From: Bugulina stolonifera | Taxonomy: Eukaryota > Bryozoa > Gymnolaemata > Cheilostomatida > Bugulidae | Length of the DNA: 64,000 nucleotides | Direction: 5' to 3' | Assembly: GCA_935421135.1 (NCBI GenBank) | Contig: OW285195.1 | Location: forward strand, 2,728,001 to 2,792,000 | Shown here: one piece after another, positions 11,410 through 25,539 of the stretch | Layout: each line of letters opens with the position of its first letter | How positions within the stretch are numbered: position 1 is the first letter of the stretch | Program-made: the position numbers and the translations under genes | The notes under the pieces: generated by a model | What the model was told of the DNA's origin: nothing | Database searches by the model: none | The model's input: only the letters and a program-made list of their open reading frames with translations

Positions 11410-14400
11410 ATAAAGTATTCTAAGCATGCAGTCAATAAGACATAACTGGACTGTGAGTGGTCCCCACAAGTACTCTGATAGAGAGTACCACATGCACACA
11501 CTCAATATAATATAGTTAGACTGCTAGCGGTCCCCGCAAGTACTCTTATAAAAGGTATCACATGCACACAGTCTATATAATATAGTTAGACTGCTAGCGG
11601 ACCCCACAAGTACTGCCATAGAAATCATGTCATGCACACAGCGAATACAATAACTTTAGTCGGATGGTGGTCCCCACAATGACCATCAATAGGAGTATCA
11701 CACACGCAGCCAATATGACATAGTTGGACTGCTAGCGGTCCCCACAAGTGCTCTTATAGAAAGTGACACATGCACACAGTCAATATAATATAGTTTGACA
11801 GGTAGCGGACCCCACAAGTACTCTTATAGAAAGTATCACATGCACACAGTCAATGTAATATAGTTTGACAGGTAGCGGACCCCACAAGTACCCTTATAGA
11901 AAGTGACACATGCACACAGTCAATATAATATAGTTTGACAGGTAGCGGACCCCACAAGTGCTCTTATAGAAAGTTATACATGCACACAGTCAATATAATA
12001 TAGTTAGACAGGTAGCGGACCCCACAAGTACTCTTATAGAAAGTGTCACATGCACACAGTCAATATTATATAGTTTGACAGGTAGCAGACCCCACAAGTG
12101 CTGTTATAGAAAGTGTCACATGCACACAGTCAATAGAATATAGTTTGACAGGTAGCAGACCCCACAAGTGCTCTTCTAGAAAGTGACATATGCACACAGT
12201 CAATATAATATAGTTAGCGGTCCCCACAGGTGTTCTAATAGAAAGTGTCACATGCACACAGTCAATGTAATATAGTCTGACAGGTAGCGGACCCCACAAG
12301 TACTCTTATAGAAAGTGTCACATGCACACAGTCAATATAATATAGTTTGACAGGTAGCGGACCCCACAAGTACTCTTATTGAAAGTGACACATGCACACA
12401 GTCAATATAATATAGTTAGCGGTCCCCACAGGTGTTCTAATAGAAAGTGTCACATGCACACAGTCAATATAATATAGTTTGACAGGTAGCGGACCCCAAA
12501 AGTGCTCTCATAGAAAGTTGCACATGCACACAGTCAATATAATATAGTTTGACAGGTAGCGGACCCCACAAGTACTCTTATAGAAAGTGACACATGCACA
12601 CAGTCAATATAATATAGTTAGCGGACCCCACAAGTGCTCTTATAGAATGTGACACATGCACACAGTCAATATAATATAGTTTGACAGGTAGCGGACCCCA
12701 CAAGTACTCTTATAGAAAGTGTCACATGCACACAGTCAATATTATATAGTTTGACAGGTAGCGGGCCCCACAAGTGCTGTTATAGAAAGTGTCACATGCA
12801 CACAGTCAATATAATATAGTTTGACAGGTAGCGGACCCCACAAGTGCTCTTATAGAATGTGACACATGCACACAGTCAATATAATATAGTTTGACAGGTA
12901 GCGGACCCCACAAGTACTCTTATAGAAAGTGTCACATGCACACAGTCAATATTATATAGTTTGACAGGTAGCGGTCCCCACAAGTACTCTTATAGAAAGT
13001 ATCACATGCACACAGTCAATGTAATATAGTTTGACAGGTAGCGGACCCCACAAGTACCCTTATAGAAAGTGTCACATGCACACAGTCAATATAATATAGT
13101 TTGACAGGTAGCGGAGCCCACAAGTGCTCTTATAGAAAGTTATACATGCACACAGTCAATATAATATAGTTAGACAGGTAGCGGACCCCACAAGTACTCT
13201 TATAGAAAGTGTCACATGCACACAGTCAATATAATATAGTTTGACAGGTAGCGGACCCCACAAGTGCTCTTATAGAAAGTGACACATGCACACAGTCAAT
13301 ATAATATGGTTTGACAGGTAGCAGACCCCACAAGTGCTCTTCTAGAAAGTGACACATGCACACAGTCAATATAATATAGTTAGCGGTCCCCACAGGTGTT
13401 CTAATAGAAAGTGTCACATGCACACAGTCAATATTATATAGTTTGACAGGTAGCAGACCCCACAAGTGCTGTTATAGAAAGTGTCACATGCACACAGTCA
13501 ATATAATATAGTTTGACAGGTAGCAGACCCCACAAGTGCTCTTCTAGAAAGTGACACATGCACACAGTCAATATAATATAGTTAGCGGTCCCCACAGGTG
13601 TTCTAATAGAAAGTGTCACATGCACACAGTCAATGTAATATAGTTTGACAGGTAGCGGACCCCACAAGTACTCTTATAGAAAGTGTCACATGCACACAGT
13701 CAATATAATATAGTTTGACAAGTAGCGGACCCCACAAGTACTCTTATTGAAAGTGACACATGCACACAGTCAATATAATATAGTTAGCGGTCCCCACAGG
13801 TGTTCTAATAGAAAGTGTCACATGCACACAGTCAATATAATATAGTTTGACAGGTAGCGGACCCCAAAAGTGCTCTCATAGAAAGTTGCACATGCACACG
13901 GTCAATATAATATAGTTTGACAGGTAGCGGACCCCACAAGTACTCTTATAGAAAGTGTCACATGCACACAGTCAATATAATATAGTTTGACAGGTAGCGG
14001 ACCCCACAAGTACTATTATAGAAAGTGTCACACGCACACAGTCAATATAATATAGTTTGACAGGTAGCGGACCCCACAAGTGCTGTTATAGCAAGTGTCA
14101 CATGCACACAGTCAATATAATATAGTTGGACAGGTAGCGGACCCCACAAGTGCTCTTATAGAAAGTGTCACATGCACACAGTCAATATAATATAGTTTGA
14201 CAGGTAGCGGTCCCCACAAGTGCTGTTATAGAAAGTGTCACATGCACACAGTCAATATAATATAGTTGGACAGGGGTAGCGGACCCCACAAGTGCTCTTA
14301 TAGAAAGTGTCACATGCACACAGTCAATATTATATAGTTTGACAGGTAGCGGTCCCCACAAGTGCTCTTATAGAAAGTGACACATGCACACAGTCAATAT

Positions 14401-16690
14401 AATATAGTTAGCGGACCCCACAAGTGCTCTTATAGAAAGTGTCACATGCACACAGTCAATATAATATAGTTTGACAGGTAGCGGTCCCCACAAGTGCTGT
14501 TATAGAAAGTGTCACTTGCACACAGTCAATATAATATAGTTGGACAGGGGTAGCGGACCCCACAAGTGCTCTTATAGAAAGTGTCACATGCACACAGTCA
14601 ATATTATATAGTTTGACAGGTAGCGGTCCCCACAAGTGCTCTTATAGAAAGTGACACATGCACACAGTCAATATAATATAGTTAGCGGACCCCACAAGTG
14701 CTCTTATAGAATGTGACACATGCACACAGTCAATATAATATAGTTTGACAGGTAGCGGACCCCACAAGTACTCTTATAGAAAGTGTCACATGCACACAGT
14801 CAATGTAATATAGTTTGACGGGTAGCGGACCCCACAAGTGTTCTTATAGAAAGTGACACATGCACACAGTCAATATAATATAGTTAGCGGTCCCCACAGG
14901 TGTTCTAATAGAAAGTGTCACATGCACACAGTCAATATAATATAGTTAGCGGTCCCCACAGGTGTTCTAATAGAAAGTGTCACATGCACACAGTCAATAT
15001 AATATAGTTTGACAGGTAGCGGACCCCACAAGTGCTCTCATAGAAAGTTACACATGCACACAGTCAATATAATATAGTTTGACAGGTAGCGGACCCCACA
15101 AGTACTCTCATAGAAAGTGTCACATGCACACAGTCAATATAATATTGTTTGACAGGTAGCGGACCCCACAAGTGCTGTTATAGAAAGTGTCACATGCACA
15201 CAGTCAATATAATATAGTTGGACAGGTAGCGGACCCCACAAGTGCTCTTATAGAAAGTGTCACATGCACACAGTCAATATAATATAGTTTGACAGGTAGC
15301 GGTCCCCACAAGTGCTGTTATAGAAAGTGTCACATGCACACAGTCAATATAATATAGTTGGACAGGGGTAGCGGACCCCACAAGTGCTCTTATAGAAAGT
15401 GTCACATGCACACAGTCAATATTATATAGTTTGACAGGTAGCGGTCCCCACAAGTGCTCTTATAGAAAGTGACACATGCACACAGTCAATATAATATAGT
15501 TAGCGGACCCCACAAGTGCTCTTATAGAAAGTGTCACATGCACACAGTCAATATAATATAGTTTGACAGGTAGCGGTCCCCACAAGTGCTGTTATAGAAA
15601 GTGTCACATGCACACAGTCAATATAATATAGTTGGACAGGGGTAGCGGACCCCACAAGTGCTCTTATAGAAAGTGTCACATGCACACAGTCAATATTATA
15701 TAGTTTGACAGGTAGCGGTCCCCACAAGTGCTCTTATAGAAAGTGACACATGCACACAGTCAATATAATATAGTTAGCGGACCCCACAAGTGCTCTTATA
15801 GAATGTGACACATGCACACAGTCAATATAATATAGTTTGACAGGTAGCGGACCCCACAAGTACTCTTATAGAAAGTGTCACATGCACACAGTCAATGTAA
15901 TATAGTTTGACGGGTAGCGGACCCCACAAGTGTTCTTATAGAAAGTGACACATGCACACAGTCAATATAATATAGTTAGCGGTCCCCACAGGTGTTCTAA
16001 TAGAAAGTGTCACATGCACACAGTCAATATAATATAGTTAGCGGTCCCCACAGGTGTTCTAATAGAAAGTGTCACATGCACACAGTCAATATAATATAGT
16101 TTGACAGGTAGCGGACCCCACAAGTGCTCTCATAGAAAGTTACACATGCACACAGTCAATATAATATAGTTTGACAGGTAGCGGACCCCACAAGTACTCT
16201 CATAGAAAGTGTCACATGCACACAGTCAATATAATATTGTTTGACAGGTAGCGGACCCCACAAGTGCTGTTATAGAAAGTGTCACATGCACACAGTCAAT
16301 ATAATATAGTTAGCGGTCCCCACAGGTGTTCTAATAGAAAGTGTCACATGCACACAGTCAATATAATATACGTTTGACAGGTAGCGGTCCCCACGAGTGA
16401 TCTTATAGAAAGTATCACACGCAGGCAGTCAATATAATATAGTTAGAATACTAGCGGACCCCACAAGTACTCTTATAGAAAGTTACACATGCACACAGTC
16501 AATATAACATAGTTCGATTGCTAGCGGTCCCTACAAGTGCTCTCATAGAAAGTGTCACATGTACAAAGTCAATAATATGATATAGTTAGACGGTTTGTGG
16601 ACCCCACAAGTACTTTTATAGAAAGTATCACTTGCACACAGTCTGTATAATGTCGTTAGACGGTTAATACTATGAGTCCACAGCGCGTTC
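11410..16690 (+). repeat. Internal tandem array of unit B (62-70 bp monomer, about 75 copies)
   Basis: Same monomer as the array in unit A. Here a different, longer higher-order repeat of 1092 bp has formed. The rare variant gacaggggtagc occurs at 14269 and 14543 and again exactly 1092 bases later at 15361 and 15635. The short 62-bp monomer type (tatagttagcggtcccc) is more frequent than in unit A. Confidence 0.93.
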
Positions 16691-16998
16691 CTATGTGGCA
16701 GACTGTGTGGTCTTGGCCATTTTCCCTACTTTCCATCAACATTTTAATCACATTAATCCTCGCTGTACCTATACAAATTATGTATCAAAATGAAGCTTAA
16801 CACCTGCAGAACTATTAATAGAAACAAACCTGAGCCATCATGCATAGCCATTAGATGACAGCGAGATAGGCAAAACCTATTTTTATCATTCTGCTAAAAA
16901 CTCAATACTAAAATAGTATTATTTACCAAGCAAGTACTCTATTTCCTATCAAAATTTAGTTAACATCATGCTATAATTAGCTAAACATACTTGGATCA

Positions 16999-17277
16999 GT
17001 GTTTGAACCAAGTTCTGGCCCCTCACAGCCAATAATTTCATCAATCAAACAGACAGCATCAAACCTACTGAAGGAGGCCATTTTTACTCTAAACAGCAAG
17101 TGCCAGGCCAGAGGATATACTATAGGTGTTTTCACAAATAAAAATCACAAGATGGCCGTCCAGCTCAGCTCCGAAGGGCTATTGGCCTGCGATTTTGGTT
17201 GGCCAGACGAAACCATTCTTAGCTCATCGGCACACCTGATTTCTTCGCGCGAAAATGAAGACTTTGCGACCCTGTGA
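16999..17277 (+). CDS. 92-codon open frame in the right arm of unit B, function unknown
   Basis: This is the partner of the frame at 7911-8189, of the same length and position in the element. It stays open despite five substitutions. Nothing in its sequence identifies a family. Treat it as hypothetical. Confidence 0.25.
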   Translation: MFEPSSGPSQPIISSIKQTASNLLKEAIFTLNSKCQARGYTIGVFTNKNHKMAVQLSSEGLLACDFGWPDETILSSSAHLISSRENEDFATL

Positions 17278-18380
17278 CAGGTGTGTGCCCGAAAATATTT
17301 TTGTAGATCGACCTAGGTCTGAAAGTTTAGTTCACGAAGACATTTAATGAAGTTGTTTTCATCACCCAATTAAATCATTTGTATTAGCACTAGAATCCTG
17401 GAGATTATGTGTCAACGCAAAAAAGTATGCTCTCACTAAATATTGCTTTACTTATACCACAAACCCAATAGTTTTGCTGTTATGAATAAAAGACTGCAAC
17501 TGCGAATATGCTCCTCCTCAGGCCCCTGTGAAAAACATAGCTGCGAATATACTCGTCCTCATGGCTGAAAGTGTTAGCGGTCCCCACAATAACTCTTCTT
17601 GATAGTAACACATGCACATAATCAATATAACATAGCTACACAGTAAGCGGTCCCCACAAGAACTATAACACAATGTATCACATGCACACAGAGGTCCCAA
17701 TATACAATGTAGTTATACTGTTCATGGTCCCCACAATAACTATTATTGAAAGCATCACATGCACGCAGTCAATATAATATCATTATACAGTAGGCGGTCC
17801 CCACAAGAACCTTTACATAACGAGTCACATGCACACATTCAATAATTATAATATCAATAAACGGTTAACGGTCCCCACAATGACTTTTATGGAAAGTAAC
17901 AGATGCACACAGTCAATACGATGTTTTTTCCTTCTAACATACAAGAGCACTTCCTGTCAAGCGGTACCCGCAACTGCATTTCCGTGCGCAATGGAGAGAC
18001 CTGCAGGAGATTATCAAAGTGGGGACCGCCACCTGCCAACCGTCATTAAAGTGGGGTCCGCGTTTTTGCTTGACTCAAGACATACAATGTGGGGTCCAGG
18101 CCATGCACACGCCTATGCACACACCGTCTGCGCACTGTTGTTATCTCCCCAATATTTGTGCAAAAGCGTGTGCATCAAAAATGGTCATTGTGGGGACCGA
18201 CCCAAAACTAGGTATATATCTGCTCAGAATGAAATTTCCTTTCAACTGAGCCTGTTGCAGTTGTGGGGACCGGGCCGGACCCCGCAAGTCAAACTGGTCC
18301 CCACTTGTCGGGTGTGCGTGCAGACGAAAGTCCCCGCAACTGTCGCCTGAGCTGCGCACACACACACACACACACACACA

Positions 18381-19384
18381 TGCCATATACTTGTATACAC
18401 ATAAATATAAAATGTTTTAGTTAATTACTTGTTCTTTTAATTAAGTGTTGCTTGATATTGTAGAATGGATGTCGTGTATATATTGTACAAATACTTGGAA
18501 ATAAAGAAAATAGTTGACAAGGAAGAACAACAATTAAGATGTAGAACCGGTAGTGTATGAATGTAACCAACTCCATTCTATGCCATTTACTAACAGTAAG
18601 CTGGATGTCTGTTGGCTGATTTCCAACTCACTTCTACTAACTAATGGTATTACATTGCAGATTGTCAAAGTAACCTTTGCCTCTTGTGGTATAAAAAAAC
18701 CCTATTATGTATAATTTTTCTGCCAGAGTGTTAAACTGTGGCATATTGTATCAGTGAAATTCCGTTGCTAGACAAACACTAGTGCTATATTATTATTATA
18801 TTCCATGTACATTGTACAAATTTGTATGTTCCAACAATTCAGGAAGGTAATACTGCTTTCTTTTCTTACTTGTATAATATTATAACTTTTCATGTATTTG
18901 GGTGTTATTGGACTACAGTGTCTGACAATTTTCCAGTATAAAACAGGTAGAATCATCGTTGTACAATCACAATGGGCAGATATTATTGGTTGTTTAATCT
19001 GCCTATCAAATTGTGGGATTGGTGTAGATTGTATTTTTTTCTTGTTGAGCAACATCACTTTGAAACCTACTACTAGTAATCTCATTGGTTAGAATTTGGT
19101 AAACAAGAGGCTATTCTTGTCTGGTCATATAGTTGAACATAAGTTCATATACCATCGGAACCCGATTGCCTGTAATTTGATTGGTTGCATAAAATTATTC
19201 ATCGCCTGTTTCCCTACATGTGTTTGTGCGTCATTATTTCTTCGATAATATTGTCTGCCTAGTATTATATAATTATCACTTTGTAAATAATTTATATCTA
19301 TTGTTGCAATATAATGTTGTATTATTTATAAGGTAATATCTTATTATTTCTATGTTTTCCTAAATTATAATTCCACTCCTTGAC
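18381..19384. other. No gene recognised
   Basis: AT-rich sequence between unit B and fragment C. Open frames on both strands at 18768-19092 overlap each other and show no domain. Confidence 0.4.
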
Positions 19385-20815
19385 ACAATGACCTCTTGTT
19401 AAAAGGAAAGGCACTCTCCTAACCCACTTTCCTTTTATTGTAACAAGCATAACTCTAGTGAAAATACTTCACAAGGATAGGGTGTTAGGGGAGTTTGGCC
19501 ATTTCTGTATATTATGATGTATTTTTAGGGAAGGATTTTATCTTTGAGCAGTCAGAGACTGTTTTTTTAAAATCCATAAAAGTTTAGTCCCTGGCTGGTG
19601 TCTCCACAGAACCGAATAGCCAGCGCTGTGAACAGAACATGCTACCAGTACACCAGCTAAGCAGCCTGAAAAGGGAAGCTTCACCAGCGAGCAATAGGCA
19701 TGCTCTGAACGAACTTCACGCAAGACATCACTCTGATTACGGCCATCTGTATATATATAAAATTTTAGGGTGTTTGACCATCTTTAATATATTATTATAT
19801 ATTTTTAGGTAAGGAAAGTTATTTTTGAGCGATCAGAGACTTGTTTCAAATCACTGTGCTAGGCTACTAGCTATCATAGAGGCCCCGAATTCAAACCACA
19901 GTTGGGGGCTGGCATTTTAATGGACTTGAAACAGGTCTCCGGCCGCTCAAAAGTAACTTTATTTGCCTAAAAATACATCATCAATAATAGAATATCCATG
20001 TACAAAAAATGTATATGTGTGAGCAATATTATCTAATTTATCTAGTTGTATCACGAACACCTTCAAGCACAATCCGATTTCCGTAAGTAAAACACAAGTT
20101 ATGCTAAAACTTAAACACTATCTAAATGCTGGTATTACTTTAAGAATGAAGATTTGCAAGAGAGAGAGAATGTCGTATAAATATTACATTATCATAACTC
20201 GATCCCCGCAATAACTACATGTATTATGTAAAGTATTATAACCATACGGTCAACAAGACATAACTGGACTGTGAGTGGTCCCCACAAGTACTCTTATAGA
20301 GAGTATCACATGCAGGCAGTCAATATAATATAGTTAGACTGCTAGCGGTCCCCACAAGTACTCTTATAGAAAGCATCACATGCACACATCCAATATAAAT
20401 ATAGTTAGACCGCTAGAGGTCCCCATAAGTACCCTTATCCAAAGTGTCACATGCACACACTCAATATAATATAGCTAGACTGCTAGCAGTCCCCACAAAT
20501 AGTCGTATAGAAAGTATCACATGCACACAGTCAATATAGTATAGTTAGCGGTCTCCACAAGTTGTCTTATAGAAATTATTGCATGCGCACAGTCAATATA
20601 ATATAGTTAGACTGATAGCGGTTCCCACAAGTACTCTTATAAAAAGTTACACATGCACACAGTCAATATAATATAGTTAGACTGATAGCGGTCCCCACAA
20701 GTACTCTTATCCAAAGTGTCACATGCACACAGTCAATATAACATAGCTGGACTGTTAGCGGTCCCCACAAATAGTGTTATAGAAAGTATTGTGGTGAAAC
20801 AGCCTGCCTGGACAC
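19385..20815 (+). mobile_element. Fragment C: truncated third copy of the composite element
   Basis: Similarity to the left arms starts at tgacctcttgttaaaagg (19389; compare 3156 and 10557). It runs through the inverted-repeat module (about 19797-19975) into about seven array monomers (20275-20800). The left terminal inverted repeat and the whole right arm are missing. The sequence is clearly more diverged from units A and B than they are from each other, so this is an older insertion. Confidence 0.75.
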
Positions 20816-20859
20816 AAACTGTATTCCTATTATACACAAACACTATTATAACACTGTGG

Positions 20860-20997
20860 GGCCTGCTAGACGTCTAACTATTATTATATTGACTGTGTAC
20901 ATGTGATAGATGTCCAACTATATTATATTGACTGTGTGCGTGTGATACTTTCTAAGAGTACTTGTGGGGACCACTAAAAGTCTAACTATATTATATA
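20860..20997 (-). repeat. Inverted array monomers next to fragment C
   Basis: Two monomers of the same array lie in the opposite orientation (tattatattgactgtgt, cttgtggggacca, gtctaactatatt). They are separated from fragment C by about 50 unrelated bases. Together they form a head-to-head junction, either a rearrangement or a foldback. Confidence 0.75.
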
Positions 20998-21060
20998 ACA
21001 GCGCATATCGTGACAATATTCCAGTGTGCTACAAACAGCATAAATATAACATTGACTTTA

Positions 21061-23865
21061 GGTGTCTTCGCGACGGTGGGTCGATGGGGTCGCAAAAAAG
21101 AAAAGAAATTAATTATTTTCCGAAGGGGGTCGCAAAAAATCAATTTGCGTGTTAGCGATGAGGGTCGGAAAAAACCATCACCAGCAGTTGCGACCCCCTT
21201 ATTTAACAATATTATCGCCCTATTCTTAATTGGCCTGAGAGGATCGTTCCCGCAGCTTCCCTAATCTGATTGGTTGATTAAAAGTCTCCATTTACAACGG
21301 GCCAACAAGCATGTACAATGTACATTGTGGAATCATCGGAGGTGAGTTCATCGTCGCTTTTATGAAGTTTCTTTTTTTATTTCAATTTGTCCATGTTGAT
21401 TCTCCAACACAACTTACCCCTTTGATCTGTAGCAACATATATGTCTACTAGCTGCTTAGTGCTGAAGCTTTGAGACAAATCCCCTTTCGATGCCTCTAAA
21501 ATCCCTTACCTCGTGAGTGAGTGTTGGTCTCAGTCTGACTCTGAGTCTTAAGTCTAGCGTAAGTTGTAACTTACTTGACCATTACGAAAAGTCAATAGAC
21601 TCCCACCAGATTTCACTTAGTAACTACATGTAGGTTACATAGAATAGCTATAGACAAAATACTACATCAGAAAAATTGACCTGCAAAACAGTTTTCAATT
21701 ATTTGCAGTATTTAATTTAAATTTATTTCATTTTCGATTTTTTAAATTTATTTTTGTATGCACAATCTAGGCCTTCACAACACAATTCATTCAAACATGG
21801 CATTAATATCGCTATTCTACAATGATTTCATGAATTATAGTCTTTCCTTGATGATTATTATTATAATTATATTATTTCCAGCAAAGTGTCTGCTGAACCT
21901 CTCACTTCTTGGATGGAGTGATAGTGCCTGACTGATTGGGTGCCGACTTTAGGTATACATGTAGCAGGAGGAGTCTGATATGAATTCACTATCCCTAGAG
22001 TGGGAGGGACTAAAACAACAAAAGAATATGTATGTATTCTATCAGTCATTAATATAAAGATTAGCCACATCAAATTTCAAATTGGTTTATAGAAAAATCA
22101 ATTGTTTCGGGTGCCTACTGTACAACAAAATTAATTTTCTGACAGTTTGTCTGGAATCCTAAATTATTTTGATGTTTCTATCTTAGTTACAAATGCTCAT
22201 GTTCTCAAACTCATCATTGGTTTCCTATAATTAACACTACAGTCATATTTATAAATATTTCAGGTTTTCTACAACTCTGATACAGAAAATACAGGTGGAG
22301 GTAGAATGAGTCTTAGTCAGGTCCAGATGTTAATCTTGGTTGTTTGGCTATGAGCATCCACCTTCTTAAAGTAAGTAAGCAACTTGATTGTGGTAGTGTA
22401 CTGTGTAGTGCTGCTGTCCTGTATCTTCTGCCTGCATCTCATCTAATAGGGTCAAAGGGCTGTTAATGCACTCACAATTTAGTCAATACTTTTGATGTTC
22501 TAGTTGGTTAAGTCCGCAGATTTGTTTGATCTTCATGTAGAGGAAAAATAATATTATATCCACAGTCTATCACTCATTTAGAGCCAACTATTTAGTACCA
22601 TGCTAACTGTAGTAGTGCTGTACTTCCTACTACATGAATCTTAAATTGCTACTGCTATTATAGCTGTGTATGTAAGCCTATTATAGTCTAATCCACCTTA
22701 CACAGCCAAGTTCAATTGTATAACTGAGATTGCTATGTGTTCTTTGCTTTAGTCTACAAAGGAATACAGAGAGGAAAGTAGCTGAATTAATGTTCTCCTT
22801 CATACCACATGGCAAAGGTTTCATCAAAACAATCAATTGGTCACTCTTATTAGAACAAGTGGGCATCTCAGAGCACAGGCAATACATGTAAAGGTCAAAA
22901 GCAGCAGAATGGCAGTGAAGCAACAGTACTGTTACGGAATCAACAATGGAATTGCTAAATTCATTAGTAATCTTAATTTCTTTTCCATAGGTCATACCAG
23001 CTTCTTTGTTTCTGCTTTTTATCCTCTGTACTAACTGTGAAATTGGATAGTGTTTCTACAATATACTCCTTGCAATTACAGCTAGCCTATTGCATATTTT
23101 CCTCTTACTATAGTCCTCAAAGTTTCATCTGCATGTACCAAATTGCAATTTTTTCAATTGATGTTCCATGCACTAATATTATGTACTACATGTTCAATTA
23201 TTGCTAATAAAATTCAAATACAATGAGCTATCTATGTCCTATAAAAATTTTGTTATACTGTGACATGGAAATTGGTAACAAAAAATACTTAATTAGAAAT
23301 TATTTAATAAATAAACAAATATATTTAAAAAAATAATTATTAGGATGGTAAATAACTAGGTACAGGATACAATCATGAAAAGTGTGTATCTACACTTCTA
23401 TACAGAACAGAAGAGCATCAATTCAACATTGTCTTGTGGCAGCGTAGAGTAGGTGAGTGAATCTTGAATCTCAGTCAGCGACTCTGACTGAGATTTTTTG
23501 GTAGAATATTGGCAGATTAGTGGTTGAAAACTAAGCAATCGTGTGCAGCAATGAATATAAATACACCAGGATTGCTAGTTTATCACTACTAAATCCTTTA
23601 ACAGTTCCAGTGGGCTCTTCGTTTTAGTCAATCCTGTAAATTACTACTAATACGTTTTGATCACCTATTTAACCGAAATTCACAAAGTTTCCTGAACCGG
23701 AAATCAGCACATAAATATTATTTTGGACTAGCCTGAAGTTTGAGCCGCACTAATTTTCCAACCCAGGGGGTCGCAACTGTTCGCGACCTACAACAAACAG
23801 GGTCTGAAATTTGGAATTATCTTTTCTTTTTTGCGACCCCATCGACCCACCGTCGCGAAGACACC
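21061..23865. mobile_element. 2.8 kb non-autonomous DNA transposon with perfect long TIRs
   Basis: The ends are perfect inverted repeats of about 46 bases. The left begins GGTGTCTTCGCGACGGTGGG (21061) and continues through a GGGTCGC block to aaaagaaaaga. The right is its exact complement, ending at 23865. Both ends are flanked by TA, as expected for a TA target duplication of the IS630/Tc1/mariner group, but two bases is weak evidence. Further in, AGTTGCGACCCCC is repeated symmetrically (about 21186 and 23764-23779). So the original TIR was probably longer than 110 bases with a diverged middle. The interior (21250-23730) is AT-rich with no transposase frame. Open frames at 22681-23034 lack any motif. 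Confidence 0.82.
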
Positions 23866-23867
23866 TA

Positions 23868-25539
23868 CTATTGTTTCAGATAGAAGAGATAGATTTAGCC
23901 AAGACCAAGTATGGCACCATAAACAAAAAAAAACAGAGCTTAGTATCATCTAAAATGTAGATATGCCCAGGTCTGCTGGATACATCATACATACAGTTTG
24001 ACAATTATATGACATACCAACCTGGTTGGTATAAAAGAGAGAGACAGATAGAAGGAGACAATAATTCTACACATAGCTTGTCAACAATTCTATTCACAGT
24101 AGTGAAATATTAAATATTTTATATAATTTTATTGAGAGACTCAGACGCATCCAGAGAGACTGAAGCTATAAGTTTTGCCAATGTAGTTATTAATTTTTGT
24201 AGCTGACAATAGGCGTCTTTGGAAACTGTACTAGTTCATATGAAACTGTTTTTATTATCAGACATGACTAATGCTTGCTCTGAAGCGGAATCCTCATTGT
24301 TACAATAAATATTATTACCAGGCACACCTAACCTTGCGTTATAGCTATAGCTATATTATTGAATAAAATAAATTGTTATTGCCGCAGATTGCTATTTATA
24401 AGCTTGCACGGTGCAATATCCGAATATGCCTAATATGTAATATATTTTATAGTTAGGCTTCTATTGAAAGTACATGTACATGTAGATAATGCAGTTGTAA
24501 AGAGTCTAGGGTTGCCAATAATCCTAATGTATGTTACATGCATATGGAACCTGAATGACAAAATATGCTAATTAGTTAGACTTGTGCTATCATTATTATT
24601 TAATACATGTGCCAAGTGTATTATGGTAAACCGATAAAATCAATATTATTTACAAGTACATCAGTAGCTAATATTAGTGTTGTAATAATATTGTTGAGGT
24701 CGCAATGGAAGGAGGGATGACCCTAAAGGTCAACCCAACATCCAAGTTGATATCTCTGTACCTGGCTGTGGAATGTGCTGATAACAGGTTATTGGCACTA
24801 GTCACTGGGTATACACAATATCATGTTGTAGAACCTGTAATTGGTGCTAATCCTGTTACTCCAAATGGTTTGATATACACAAATCAGCATATTTTGTCAC
24901 AGTAGCCAAGTTGGCTTTTGGCTTTTTGCGCAAAAACAACAGCAGTCCTTATAAGTCTATTAACCAGTAAAGGATAACTCAAAACTTAACAAGTAATGCA
25001 ACAAAAGATGATTGTTAAAACTAATTCTGTATTGCTTCGCAAAAACAAATCTTAGTAGATTTTTCAAGGTCAAAAGATTCAGCAACATATTAAGCTATAT
25101 ACAACACATGCTTTAACATGAAGAACTACCCATATGTTGTACTGATGAATACAAAACTAGACTAAACTCTACACCGAGCAACAACCACCACAATACAGAA
25201 TATTTAGATGTACAGTGTGCACCAGAAATGTGGGAGTCAGTTTGCAATAACTAATGTAGTTAACAGAGAAAATTTTCACTATAGCCAACAAGAGCAGCTG
25301 GCCTAACATCTAATCAAATATGTGAACCTGAAGTTATAAGTTTAGCTGTACTATAACATTACATTTGAGCACAACGATAGCAAAATAAACTCAGTGAGTA
25401 CCACAACAGTAAACTCAGCGTACTCCTAACTAAAGGTGTAGGATTCTGTGTGCATAAACTAATAGAGTTTAGAGAGTTAAGCCACACTATAACCAGTCAG
25501 AGCAGAGGTTCTACCATCCTCTATAGGTACTACCATTGT
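23868..25539. other. No gene recognised
   Basis: AT-rich intergenic sequence. The plus-strand frame at 24705-24905 (66 codons) has no recognisable motif and no splice context that I can defend. Confidence 0.4.

Larger units (their letters stand above)
9307..18358 (+). mobile_element. Composite tandem-array element, unit B (second tandem copy)
   Basis: This is a 9.05 kb copy of unit A with the same arms and terminal inverted repeats (left about 9323-9339, right about 18331-18346). Its array is longer. The left arms are near-identical: position 1905 aligns with 9307, and scattered substitutions and small indels follow. A run of about 18 G at 10650-10670 replaces a shorter G run in unit A. The minus-strand open frame of 170 codons in the left arm of unit A is broken here by an indel at about 9677, which argues against it being a gene. 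Confidence 0.7.
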
